Assembly (NCBI RefSeq): GCF_030915445.1
Contig: NZ_CP133264.1
Coordinates: 1,302,001-1,366,000 of the forward strand
Source of the DNA: Clostridium sp. OS1-26
GTDB lineage: Bacteria > Bacillota > Clostridia > Clostridiales > Clostridiaceae
Direction: 5' to 3'
DNA: 64,000 nt
This document shows positions 54,171 through 62,479 of this stretch, one piece after another; position 1 is the first letter of the stretch, and each line of letters opens with the position of its first letter. The position numbers and the translations under genes were made by a program. The notes under the pieces were generated by a model. It had not been told where the DNA came from and searched no databases. It saw only the letters and a list, made by a program, of their open reading frames with translations.

Positions 54171-55385
54171 TTAGTAGCTTCCGTATTCTCCATCCCATAC
54201 TATACTTCTGTATTTAGCTGGGTCAGTATCTCCTTCTGTACTAAATAAAAGTACTCTTGAATTTTCATTTAGATTTAATTTTTCTCTAAGTTCTTTCATA
54301 TCATCTCTAGTCATTATTGAAGCGATAAGTCCTGCTGTAACTGCACCTGACTCTCCTGAAATAACCTTAGTGTCACCATTTAATGGATTTCCTAGAGTTC
54401 TCATACCTTTTGCAGCTACCCAGTCTGGACATGATACGAATACTTTGCTATATCCTTTTAATACTTCCCATCCTATTGTATTAGCTTCTCCACAAGCTAA
54501 CCCTGCCATTATTGTTGGCATATCACCAGTAACAGCTCTAGCTTCTCCATCTCCAGCTACTGCTGATTTATATAAACAAGCCGCTTCGTCAGCTTCTACT
54601 ATTACAGTTGTTGGACATTCAGCTCCAAATACTGATGCGAAGTATCCTTGTACAGCTCCTGCTAAAGAACCAACTCCAGCTTGTACAAAAATATGAGTAG
54701 GTCTTTGAACGCCTGTTTCTCTAAGCTGTTCTAAGGCTTCTGAAGCCATTGTTCCATATCCTTGCATTATCCATGTTGGAATTTTTTCATATCCTTCCCA
54801 AGCTGTATCTTGAACCATAATTCCATCATGTTCTTCTGCATATTTATTTGCTAATCTAACTGCATCATCATAGTTAAGATCAGTTATTGATGCTTCAGCA
54901 CCTTCAGCACGTATGTTTTCTAAACGAGTTAGTGATGATCCCTTTGGCATATACACAACTGATTTTTGCTTTAATTGATTAGCAGTCCATGCAACACCTC
55001 TTCCATGATTCCCATCTGTTGCAGTAACAAATGTAATTTCACCTAATTGCTCTCTTATTTCCTCTGAAGTAAGTTTCTCAAAGTTAAGTTCTGATATATC
55101 TTTACCTAATCTTTCAGCTAAATGCTTAGCCATAGCAAAAGATCCACCTAAAACTTTAAAAGCATTTAATCCAAAACGGTATGATTCATCTTTTATATAA
55201 AGTCCACCTAATCCTAGGCTTTTTGCTAAATTATTCAATTCTGCTAATGGTGTTCTTGAGTACTGTGGAAAACTTTGATGAAAGTTTCTAGCCTTTTTTA
55301 TTTCTTCATGTCCTAGAAAGTCAACAGATACCTTATTATCCTTTGATGACATATTGTTTTCTTGCCATTGTATTTTACGGTCCAT
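54171..55385 (-). CDS. ygeX: 2,3-diaminopropionate ammonia-lyase
   Basis: The 404-residue PLP enzyme splits diaminopropionate into pyruvate and two ammonia. It has SYRFGLNAFKVLGG with the PLP Lys77 at the same position as in the E. coli enzyme, TATDGNHGRGVAW and GVGSLAGAVQGY. It is the first gene of the leftward purine operon, with GGGAGAGAGG before its start and a sigma-54 promoter about 50 bp upstream. It would deliver carbon as pyruvate from purine degradation. Confidence 0.95.
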   Translation of the reverse strand: MDRKIQWQENNMSSKDNKVSVDFLGHEEIKKARNFHQSFPQYSRTPLAELNNLAKSLGLGGLYIKDESYRFGLNAFKVLGGSFAMAKHLAERLGKDISELNFEKLTSEEIREQLGEITFVTATDGNHGRGVAWTANQLKQKSVVYMPKGSSLTRLENIRAEGAEASITDLNYDDAVRLANKYAEEHDGIMVQDTAWEGYEKIPTWIMQGYGTMASEALEQLRETGVQRPTHIFVQAGVGSLAGAVQGYFASVFGAECPTTVIVEADEAACLYKSAVAGDGEARAVTGDMPTIMAGLACGEANTIGWEVLKGYSKVFVSCPDWVAAKGMRTLGNPLNGDTKVISGESGAVTAGLIASIMTRDDMKELREKLNLNENSRVLLFSTEGDTDPAKYRSIVWDGEYGSY

Positions 55386-55430
55386 ATTAATACCTCTCTC
55401 CCTTGATTTTTTTCTACATAAATCATTTGT

Positions 55431-55447
55431 AGCAATTATCGTGCCAA
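55431..55447 (-). promoter_or_regulatory. Sigma-54 promoter of the ygeX operon
   Basis: On the minus strand the sequence is TTGGCACGATAATTGCT, an almost perfect match to the TGGCACG-N4-TTGCW consensus, with GG at -24 and GC at -12. It lies 46 bp upstream of the ygeX start. Confidence 0.88.
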
Positions 55448-55610
55448 AACTCGATTTTTTTCATGAAAACTTTTTCATGAAATCAGGATATTATTAAATA
55501 TCAATATTTAAAGATTATAAAAAAAATTTTAAATACAAAAAAATATGCATGGATCTACATTTTAATCCATGCATATTTTTTGATTATAGTACATTTTTTT
55601 ACATTTTTAC

Positions 55611-55703
55611 TTATCAAATTGATAAGTGATTATCAATTTGATAAAAGCTTATTACATCAAACTTTATCTAAAATTTAACGAGAAATAGTTATCAAATTGA
55701 TAA
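55611..55703. promoter_or_regulatory. Three activator-binding palindromes, left set
   Basis: TTATCAAATTGATAA occurs at 55611-55625 and 55689-55703, and TTATCAATTTGATAA at 55630-55644. All fit TTATCA-N3-TGATAA. They lie about 165-270 bp upstream of the ygeX sigma-54 promoter, a normal place for an enhancer-binding protein. Confidence 0.75.
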
Positions 55704-57458
55704 TTACTTAATTCCTTCTAATTTTCTATAGAGAGTAGCTATTCCAATTCCTAATTGCTTAGCTGCTGCTTGTTTGCCTTTTGTATCATCACCATAAATC
55801 TCAATAGCTTTTAATATATATTCCTTTTCTATATCCTTAAGTTTTCTTATAACATTTTCTTGATTTTGCTCACTGTCTTCAGCGTTTTCATAATCTACAA
55901 TATTCTGAGGAAGCATTTCTAACTTTAATACTCCACTTTCATCTGCCATATTTATCATAAACTCTATTGTATTTTCTAATTCCCTAACATTACCTGGCCA
56001 ATAGTAATTTATAAGCGTTTGTTTTGCCTGACTCTCTACTGAATGAACAGATTTATCAAATAACTTATTATACTTTTCCACCATATTCATAGCTATAGGC
56101 TCTATATCTTCCCTTCTTGCTCTCAAAGGTGGAATCTCCATTGGGATAACATTAAGACGATAATATAAATCCTCTCTAAATTTATTTTCACTTATAAGCT
56201 TTCTTATATCTTTGTTTGTTGCAGCAATCACCCTGATATCTAGCTCTATAAGTTGATTTGAACCTATTCTGGCAATTTTTCTTTCTTGAAGAACCCTCAA
56301 AAGCTTAACTTGAAGATAAAGTGGCATATCACCTATTTCGTCTAAAAATATTGTACCTTTATTAGCTAACTCAAATTTCCCTATTCTACCGCCTGGATCA
56401 GCGCCACTAAATGCACCTCTCACATACCCAAATAGCTCACTCTCTAGCAAGGTATCTGGTATTGCACCACAGTTAATTGCTATAAAAGGCTTGCCATTTC
56501 TATCACTCTCTGAATGGACAGCTCTTGCAATAAGCTCTTTACCAGTACCACTCTCCCCTGTAATAAGCACTGTAGACTTTGAGGATGCTACCTTTTTTAT
56601 TTTGTCCTTTAGCAGTGTCATGGCTCTAGATGTTCCTGCAATATCCTCAGTCTTAATAGGTTTCCATGCATAAGCTGTTTCATATATTTCTGTTTTTACC
56701 TTCTTTAGCTCATTAAAAATAAATATCTTATCGTATTCTCCCAATATAGGATAAACTGGTATCAATCTTCCCATAAGATTAATCTTTCTTCCATCTACAT
56801 TTATGGTGTACATTTCTCCACCCATTATATATTCACTAGTAGCATTTATATCTATTACTTTATTTAGATGGGCTGCTGTAAGCTTTAATTGTTTCATAGC
56901 ACTACTGTTCATATGCACAATTTCACTATTATTATTTATGATTAGAACACCTTTATCTACACTATCGATAACCTGCTTTAAAACTTCTACCATCATCTGA
57001 TCTCGTTTATTTTCTGAGTATTCATAAGCCTTGGCGCTAATAAACTCTCCTATTTGAGATAAAAACTCCAAATAAAAGTCTAAATTTCTAATTAGATGTT
57101 CTTTTTGATCTTCATTTGAACAAATTAGGCCTATTACACCTATTATTTCATTGTTTAACTTTATAGGATTACATACCTGCATTTTTTCAATACAGCAATC
57201 TTTGTCAACACATTCCTCACATAGATAATGGGCTCCTGGGTTTTTTACAATGTGATTTTCTCCTGTCGTTAAAGTATGTTTATAGATGTACCCTTTCTTT
57301 GATATATTCTCATTAATTCTATTCTTATAAATACCAGTACCTGCAATTCTGATAAGGTTTTTATCTACAATCTCGACTTCAACTTTTATTATAGTAGAAA
57401 TTACATTTGCATATTTTATAACAGTGTCTTGTATATGCTTTAATATCGAAACTTCCAT
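55704..57458 (-). CDS. Sigma-54-dependent activator with GAF/PAS-type sensor
   Basis: The protein of about 584 residues has an N-terminal sensory part. It includes a region of about 150 residues with a possible metal- or redox-sensitive cysteine group, LCEECVDKDCCIEKMQVC, and a PAS domain near residues 165-260. The central AAA+ domain has Walker A GESGTGKE, the sigma-54 contact loop GAFSGA and Walker B-like GTIFLDEIGD. The C-terminal Fis-type helix is AAKQLGIGIATLYRKLEG. It lies between two sigma-54 promoters, each with three matching palindromes. The input signal is unknown; purine, ureide or oxygen are candidates. Confidence 0.92.
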   Translation of the reverse strand: MEVSILKHIQDTVIKYANVISTIIKVEVEIVDKNLIRIAGTGIYKNRINENISKKGYIYKHTLTTGENHIVKNPGAHYLCEECVDKDCCIEKMQVCNPIKLNNEIIGVIGLICSNEDQKEHLIRNLDFYLEFLSQIGEFISAKAYEYSENKRDQMMVEVLKQVIDSVDKGVLIINNNSEIVHMNSSAMKQLKLTAAHLNKVIDINATSEYIMGGEMYTINVDGRKINLMGRLIPVYPILGEYDKIFIFNELKKVKTEIYETAYAWKPIKTEDIAGTSRAMTLLKDKIKKVASSKSTVLITGESGTGKELIARAVHSESDRNGKPFIAINCGAIPDTLLESELFGYVRGAFSGADPGGRIGKFELANKGTIFLDEIGDMPLYLQVKLLRVLQERKIARIGSNQLIELDIRVIAATNKDIRKLISENKFREDLYYRLNVIPMEIPPLRARREDIEPIAMNMVEKYNKLFDKSVHSVESQAKQTLINYYWPGNVRELENTIEFMINMADESGVLKLEMLPQNIVDYENAEDSEQNQENVIRKLKDIEKEYILKAIEIYGDDTKGKQAAAKQLGIGIATLYRKLEGIK

Positions 57459-57510
57459 AGTACTCACTTCCCTGCTCTAATTATAATTTATTCTAAAATT
57501 CATACAACTT

Positions 57511-57614
57511 TTATCAAAATGATAACATATTTTGTCGAACTTTAAAAGATACTATGCTATATATATATTATACTATATTGTTATCAAAACGATAATTTTT
57601 TATCAATATGATAA
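57511..57614. promoter_or_regulatory. Three activator-binding palindromes, right set
   Basis: TTATCAAAATGATAA (57511-57525), TTATCAAAACGATAA (57581-57595) and TTATCAATATGATAA (57600-57614) follow the same TTATCA-N3-TGATAA pattern, with one mismatch in the second. They are 165-268 bp upstream of the yqeC sigma-54 promoter, mirroring the left set. Confidence 0.75.
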
Positions 57615-57778
57615 TAAAAAATTTAATTATTTTACATAATACTACTTAGTAGTAATCCTTAACCAATGAAATTTTATAACTATTTATAATTATAAAATTT
57701 TTGTAATGGCTTAAAGACCGCTATTTTACTAACTAATTTTATATTAGCATGCCTTTAATTAAGATTTTTTGTTTTTCC

Positions 57779-57794
57779 TGGCACATTAGTTGCT
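57779..57794 (+). promoter_or_regulatory. Sigma-54 promoter of the yqeC operon
   Basis: TGGCACATTAGTTGCT matches TGGCAC-N5-TTGCW exactly, with GG and GC at the -24/-12 spacing. It lies 53 bp before the yqeC start. Confidence 0.88.
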
Positions 57795-57847
57795 TGTAAT
57801 ACTTTATACAGAATTATAAATTAACTCCATCATGCATGAGGTAAGGT

Positions 57848-58582
57848 ATGAAATTAAAAGAATTACTAGATTTGAAGAAAGAATGTATAGTTTCTATTGT
57901 AGGAGCTGGTGGTAAAACCTCTCTTATGTTTAATTTAGCTGAAGAGCTAAAAGAAGAAAGCAAAGTATTAGTGACAACAACTACTAAAATATTTCTTCCA
58001 AGTAAAAATCAATATGATTATATGTGTCTAGATAAAAAAGATTATGGATACTATAGCCAAGTTAACACCAAAGGTATTTACATTTTTGGTAGTTCCCTAA
58101 ACGAGGCTGGTAAAGTTGTTGGTTTAGATAGTAACACTATAGAGACGTTTTCTAAATCTTTTAATTATACATTAATAGAGGCAGATGGATCTAAGATGAA
58201 ACCTATCAAAGGGTGGAATATTAATGAACCTGTAATATACAAAAAAACAAATAAAACAATTGGAATATTAGATATAAAAACAATAGGTAAAAGGATTAAT
58301 GATACTAACGTTCATAGGCTTGAAGAATTTTTAAAATTGACAAATTCAACAATAGATGAACCTATAAATATGCAGCATCTTATTTCTTTAATACTTCATC
58401 CAAATGGATTATTTAAGAATGCCTTAGGAGAAAAAATACTTTTCATTAACAAAATTGAAAATGCTAATGAATTATTAATAGCAAATAAGCTTTTGGAAGC
58501 CCTGCTAGAAAATAGCAATATTTGCTTCAACAAAGTAATTATAGGAAGCTTAATGAGTAAAAAATATCAATTAGCTTTTTAG
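57848..58582 (+). CDS. yqeC: YqeC, selenium-dependent hydroxylase accessory protein
   Basis: The 244-residue protein has an N-terminal P-loop, IVGAGGKTSLM (about 17-27), and the segment VTTTTKIFLPS. ADGSKMKPIKGW follows, which is diagnostic for the YqeC family (TIGR03172). It is thought to help mature selenium-dependent molybdenum hydroxylases. GAGGTAAGG precedes the ATG. It is the first gene of the rightward sigma-54 operon. Confidence 0.9.
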   Translation: MKLKELLDLKKECIVSIVGAGGKTSLMFNLAEELKEESKVLVTTTTKIFLPSKNQYDYMCLDKKDYGYYSQVNTKGIYIFGSSLNEAGKVVGLDSNTIETFSKSFNYTLIEADGSKMKPIKGWNINEPVIYKKTNKTIGILDIKTIGKRINDTNVHRLEEFLKLTNSTIDEPINMQHLISLILHPNGLFKNALGEKILFINKIENANELLIANKLLEALLENSNICFNKVIIGSLMSKKYQLAF

Positions 58583-58608
58583 CTGTATCTGGCTTAGGAG
58601 GATACTAA

Positions 58609-59207
58609 ATGATTAATGCTATTATTTTGGCAGCAGGTTATAGCAAAAGAATGGGTGAGAATAAACTTTCCTTAAACCTTAATGGTCAGTCAATAATTGA
58701 ACATGTTATGGATTCAGTGTTGTCTTATAATTTTAATGATATCGTTTTAATTGGGAGAGATGAAAATGTATTAAAATCGTCCCAAAAAGAGGCATTAAAA
58801 CTATTTTTAATGATAAAGCCATTTATGGTCAAAGTGAATCAATTAAACTTGGAATTACTAACTCTTGTGATGCTGATGGTTATATGTTCTTCACTGGTGA
58901 TCAACCTTTTATAGATACAGATACAATAAGACTTTTAAATTATGCCTTTTATAAATACAAGCATTCAATTATAGTTCCTACTTTTGATTCCAGAAGAGGT
59001 TCTCCCGTCATCTTTCCTAAAAGGTTTAGAGATGAATTACTATGTCTTCAGGGTGATACTGGCGGTCGAATAATAATAGATAAATACAAGAATGATGTGC
59101 GTTTTATAAAGCTAAATAGTCAATTACCTTTACTTGATATTGATACACCAGAAGATTATAAAAATATATTAAATATAATAAATAAAAGGACGGTTAGATA
59201 TGTTTAA
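58609..59207 (+). pseudogene. mocA: MocA-like molybdopterin cytidylyltransferase with a frameshift
   Basis: The first frame begins MINAIILAAGYSKRMGENKLSL, the nucleotidyltransferase signature. It loses phase at the short A run at 58773-58776. Adding one A gives VLKIVPKRGIKTIFNDKAIYGQSESIKL and continues to TGDQPFIDTDTIRLL, then the normal end at 59207, about 199 residues. Without it the frame stops at 58914. The family attaches CMP to molybdopterin for xanthine dehydrogenase-type enzymes. GGAGGATAC precedes the ATG. Given the intact neighbours, an assembly error is likely. Confidence 0.85.
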
Positions 59208-60048
59208 TGAACTTGTAATTGTTAGAGGCGGAGGGGATATAGCTTCAGGAACAATCCAAAAACTACACAGAAGTGGATTTAAAGTTCTAATACTAGAAGT
59301 ATCAACTCCTACCTCAATAAGAAGAACTGTTTGTTTCAGCGAAGCCATATATGAAGGACAAATCACAATAGAAGGTATTACTTCCATTTATGCATGCAAT
59401 GTTAAAGAAGTTAAGAAAGCATGGTTAGAAAATAAAATACCAGTGGTTGTAGATCCAAATGGTCTATATATAGATGTTTTTAAACCTCAAATTGTAGTTG
59501 ATGCGATTTTAGCAAAAAAGAACTTAGGTACTACTATGGATATGGCTGATATAACTATTGCTTTAGGGCCAGGCTTTGAGGCTGGAAAAGATGTACATGC
59601 AGTAATTGAAACTATGAGGGGCCATAATTTAGGAAGAGTGATATTAGAAGGCTGCGCTAAAAAAAATACTGGAGTTCCTGGTAATATAATGGGCTACTCA
59701 AAAGAAAGAGTAATATATAGCCCTTGTGCTGGCATTATTAGAAACGTTCGGAACATTGGTGATATAGTTGAAGTCAATGATATAATAGCTTATGTAGACG
59801 ATATGGAAGTTAAAGCTAGTATAAATGGACTACTGAGAGGAATTATAAGGAATGGAAGTAATATAACTGCAAAATTTAAAATAGCAGATATTGATCCAAG
59901 AGCTACGGAAAAAGAAAACTGTTACACAATTTCAGATAAGGCAAGAAGTATTGGCGGCGGAGTATTAGAAGCTATACTATACTTAAAAAATAATAAAAAT
60001 TATGGAGTGTGTGGCTATGGACGAAAAGATATTAAAAGAAGTATATGA
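59200..60048 (+). CDS. yqeB: YqeB, selenium-dependent molybdenum hydroxylase system protein
   Basis: The 282-residue protein starts with a Rossmann-type VVRGGGDIASG-like motif (IVRGGGDIASGTI) and includes DVHAVIETMRGHNLGRV, GVPGNIMGYSKERV and a C-terminal biotinyl/lipoyl-like segment (GDIVEVNDIIAYVD). This matches the YqeB/EF2563 family (TIGR03309), which occurs only with selenium-dependent molybdenum hydroxylases and SelD. Its presence is the best evidence for a selenium cofactor here. It overlaps mocA by 8 bp and the next gene by 32 bp. Confidence 0.9.
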   Translation: MFNELVIVRGGGDIASGTIQKLHRSGFKVLILEVSTPTSIRRTVCFSEAIYEGQITIEGITSIYACNVKEVKKAWLENKIPVVVDPNGLYIDVFKPQIVVDAILAKKNLGTTMDMADITIALGPGFEAGKDVHAVIETMRGHNLGRVILEGCAKKNTGVPGNIMGYSKERVIYSPCAGIIRNVRNIGDIVEVNDIIAYVDDMEVKASINGLLRGIIRNGSNITAKFKIADIDPRATEKENCYTISDKARSIGGGVLEAILYLKNNKNYGVCGYGRKDIKRSI

Positions 60049-60826
60049 GAGTTTACGCAGTGGTGAAAGAGTTGCCCTAGCCACTATAACAGATTCATTA
60101 GGATCTGCTCCAAGAAAGACAGGATCTACCATGGCAGTATGGAAAGATGGCAGAATATTAGGTTCTATTGGAGGAGGTATAGTTGAGCATAAGGTCATTC
60201 TTAAAGCTATAGAATGTATTGACCAAGGCGATGATAGTAATTTTGAATATATATTAAATGAAAAAGGTGGCCTAGATGCACAGTGTGGTGGTCAGGTTAA
60301 AGGTTTTATAAAAGTTTTTACTCCTAGCCCTAAACTGCTTATAGCTGGTGCTGGTCATATAGGACAGCAACTTCATAAATTAGGAAAAATATTAGGCTTT
60401 TATACAGTCATTTTTGATGATAGAGAAGAATTTGCAAATAGTACAGTATTTGATGATGCAGATGAGATTATTATAGGCAACATAGGCGATACTTTATCTA
60501 AATATAAATTTGATGAAAATACTTATGTAACCATAGTTACAAAAGGTCATAGGTCAGACAGTGATGCTCTTATGGCTTCAGTATCTAAGGGTGCTGCCTA
60601 TGTTGGAATGATTGGAAGTACTAAAAAAATACTTTTCATTATGCAAAATTTAATGAATGCTGGAGTTCCTAAGGAGGAGTTACAAAAGGTGTTCACTCCA
60701 ATGGGGCTAAATATAGCTTCAGAAAAACCTGAGGAAATAGCGCTTGGTATTTTAAGCGAGATATTGCTTATTAAAAATAAAGGTTCATTAGATCATTTAA
60801 AGAATTTAAAAAATATAAATATTTAA
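60017..60826 (+). CDS. XdhC/CoxI family maturation factor
   Basis: The 269-residue protein has an N-terminal XdhC domain (ALATITDSLGSAPRKTGSTMAVW, GSIGGGIVEH). The C-terminal Rossmann domain has LLIAGAGHIGQQL and VGMIGSTKK. XdhC-type proteins bind the molybdenum cofactor, promote its sulfuration (or here selenation) and insert it into xanthine dehydrogenase. GGAGTG lies 7 nt before the chosen ATG at 60017. It overlaps yqeB by 32 bp. Confidence 0.9.
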   Translation: MDEKILKEVYESLRSGERVALATITDSLGSAPRKTGSTMAVWKDGRILGSIGGGIVEHKVILKAIECIDQGDDSNFEYILNEKGGLDAQCGGQVKGFIKVFTPSPKLLIAGAGHIGQQLHKLGKILGFYTVIFDDREEFANSTVFDDADEIIIGNIGDTLSKYKFDENTYVTIVTKGHRSDSDALMASVSKGAAYVGMIGSTKKILFIMQNLMNAGVPKEELQKVFTPMGLNIASEKPEEIALGILSEILLIKNKGSLDHLKNLKNINI

Positions 60827-60892
60827 TTATGTTTAAGCATAACAGTGCTTTGCTTGTTGCAACTAATATAGATATAAAAGGAGGTGGATATA

Positions 60893-61864
60893 GTGCTAGA
60901 TAAATGCGGGAGAAATATAAACTATCTTAGAATTTCAGTAACAGATAGATGTAATCTAAGATGCATATATTGTATGCCGAATAAAGGGATAAAGTTTATG
61001 CCTGAATCCAACCTGCTGAAGCTTGATGAGATTCATAGAATCGTCAAATTGACCTCCGAACTAGGTATATCGAAGATAAGAATAACTGGAGGAGAACCTC
61101 TTGTAAGAGAAGGTATTGTGGATCTTATAAAGGATATAAAATCTTTACCTAACATAAATGAAGTCTGTATTACTACTAATGGAATACTTTTAGCTCAGCA
61201 TCTAACCTCTCTAATTAAAGCTGGCCTCGATAGAGTCAATATTAGCTTAGATACTCTGAAAGAAGATGTATACAGTAATATAACTCGTGGTGGTGATCTA
61301 AAGAGCGTAATTAATTCTTTAAATTTTGCTGTAGATAATGGTCTAAAGGTTAAAATAAATACTGTCATTATGGAGGGTTTTAATAGCAATGAAATTATGG
61401 ATTTTGTTGCTATTACAGAAAACAATCCTATAGATGTTAGGTTTATCGAACTTATGCCTATAGGTGAAGGTAAAAATTTTAAATCTATATCCACTCAACA
61501 GCTAAAAAATATTATTTCAAAAAATTCTTCTTTGACAACCTGTGATAGTATAACTAACCATGAAGGCCCTGCTTCATATTTCAAAACTGAAAAAGGAATA
61601 GGAAAAATAGGATTTATAAGTGCTATGAGTCATTCCTTTTGCGAAAACTGTAATAGAATTCGCCTAACCTCTGAAGGTTTTTTAAAACAATGTCTTCATT
61701 GGAATTCAGGAACAGATTTAAGAAGTTTAATTAGAAATGATATAACTGATGCTGAATTAAAAGAAGTAATTAAGAGGGATATTTTTAATAAACCTATAAG
61801 ACATAAATTTAATGATAATGATAATAACTCCGACAATAGATTAATGTATCAAATCGGAGGCTAA
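60893..61864 (+). CDS. moaA: GTP 3',8-cyclase MoaA
   Basis: The 323-residue radical SAM enzyme starts molybdopterin synthesis from GTP. It has the N-terminal cluster motif C20-x3-C24-x2-C27 (CNLRCIYC), the TGGEPLVREG motif, and the second cluster site CENCNRIRLTSEGFLKQCL. The GTG at 60893 has a perfect AAAGGAGGT 7 nt upstream. Its place in the yqeC operon shows that cofactor synthesis is tied to purine degradation. Other moa and moe genes are not in the window. Confidence 0.96.
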   Translation: MLDKCGRNINYLRISVTDRCNLRCIYCMPNKGIKFMPESNLLKLDEIHRIVKLTSELGISKIRITGGEPLVREGIVDLIKDIKSLPNINEVCITTNGILLAQHLTSLIKAGLDRVNISLDTLKEDVYSNITRGGDLKSVINSLNFAVDNGLKVKINTVIMEGFNSNEIMDFVAITENNPIDVRFIELMPIGEGKNFKSISTQQLKNIISKNSSLTTCDSITNHEGPASYFKTEKGIGKIGFISAMSHSFCENCNRIRLTSEGFLKQCLHWNSGTDLRSLIRNDITDAELKEVIKRDIFNKPIRHKFNDNDNNSDNRLMYQIGG

Positions 61865-61935
61865 CGTTTACCCTCATAAAGTAATTATTACTTTATGATT
61901 TATTTAATAAAACAATTTACAGGAGGATTAACAAC

Positions 61936-62313
61936 ATGGAAAAAAAGATAATAAGCACAACAAATGCTCCAGGAGCAGTAGGACCTTATTCTCAAGCAGT
62001 TAAAGTTGGGAATTTAGTATTTACATCAGGACAACTCCCATTAGATCCAGTTACTGGAGAATTAATTGGAGACGTTAAAAAAGCTACAGAAAAATCATTA
62101 GAAAATGTAAAGGCTATTCTTGAAGAAGCAGGAACATCTTTAGATAAAGTTATTAAAACAACTGTTTTCGTAAAGAATATGAGTGATTTCGCTGCTGTTA
62201 ACGAAGTTTATGCACAATACTTCCAAAAAGATATGCCTGCAAGATCATGCGTGCAAGTAGTACTTCCAAAAGATGCTTTAGTTGAAATAGAAGTAATAGC
62301 ATTAGCCGAATAA
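61936..62313 (+). CDS. RidA family deaminase
   Basis: The 125-residue protein begins KKIISTTNAPGAVGPYSQAVKVG and includes LENVKAILEEAGTSLDKVIKTTVFVKNM and MPARSCVQVVLPKDALVEIEV, the RidA signature with the catalytic Arg. RidA hydrolyses reactive enamine/imine intermediates released by PLP enzymes, such as the diaminopropionate ammonia-lyase in this region. ACAGGAGG lies about 9 nt before the start. A strong terminator follows. Confidence 0.95.
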   Translation: MEKKIISTTNAPGAVGPYSQAVKVGNLVFTSGQLPLDPVTGELIGDVKKATEKSLENVKAILEEAGTSLDKVIKTTVFVKNMSDFAAVNEVYAQYFQKDMPARSCVQVVLPKDALVEIEVIALAE

Positions 62314-62314
62314 T

Positions 62315-62355
62315 AACATAAAAAGAGTGAACGGAATGTTCACTCTTTTTATGTT
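62315..62355 (+). terminator. Terminator of the RidA gene
   Basis: AACATAAAAAGAGTGAAC and its exact complement form an 18-bp stem around a 5-nt loop, with a T run inside the second arm. Confidence 0.9.
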
Positions 62356-62479
62356 ATATTATTAAATATATGTATAATTTAAATAGATTAAATTTGAGTT
62401 ATTGTCTACAAACGCTTATAATTTATTATAGCATTTACTTACTATGATAATTATGTAGAAAGGAACTTTGTAAATAATT

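Larger units (their letters stand above)
55386..55703. promoter_or_regulatory. Control region of the leftward purine operon
   Basis: This 318-bp gap holds a sigma-54 promoter close to ygeX, three activator palindromes (55611-55625, 55630-55644, 55689-55703) and, between them, an ATGCATGGAT/ATCCATGCAT hairpin at about 55544-55575 that may terminate upstream transcripts. Confidence 0.7.
57459..57847. promoter_or_regulatory. Control region between the activator and yqeC
   Basis: The 389-bp gap contains three activator palindromes (57511-57525, 57581-57595, 57600-57614) and the sigma-54 promoter of the yqeC operon. The first palindrome lies 53 bp from the activator start, so it may also adjust the activator's own expression. 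Confidence 0.7.

Noticed and set aside
55611-57614. Repeated TTATCA palindromes as a CRISPR-like array or mobile repeat
   Set aside because: The spacing is irregular, there are no uniform spacers, and the sites fit activator-binding positions relative to two promoters.
60827-60892. Possible third sigma-54 promoter before moaA (GTGCTTTGCTTGTTGCA)
   Set aside because: The essential GG of the -24 element is missing, and the gap is short enough for read-through from the XdhC-like gene.
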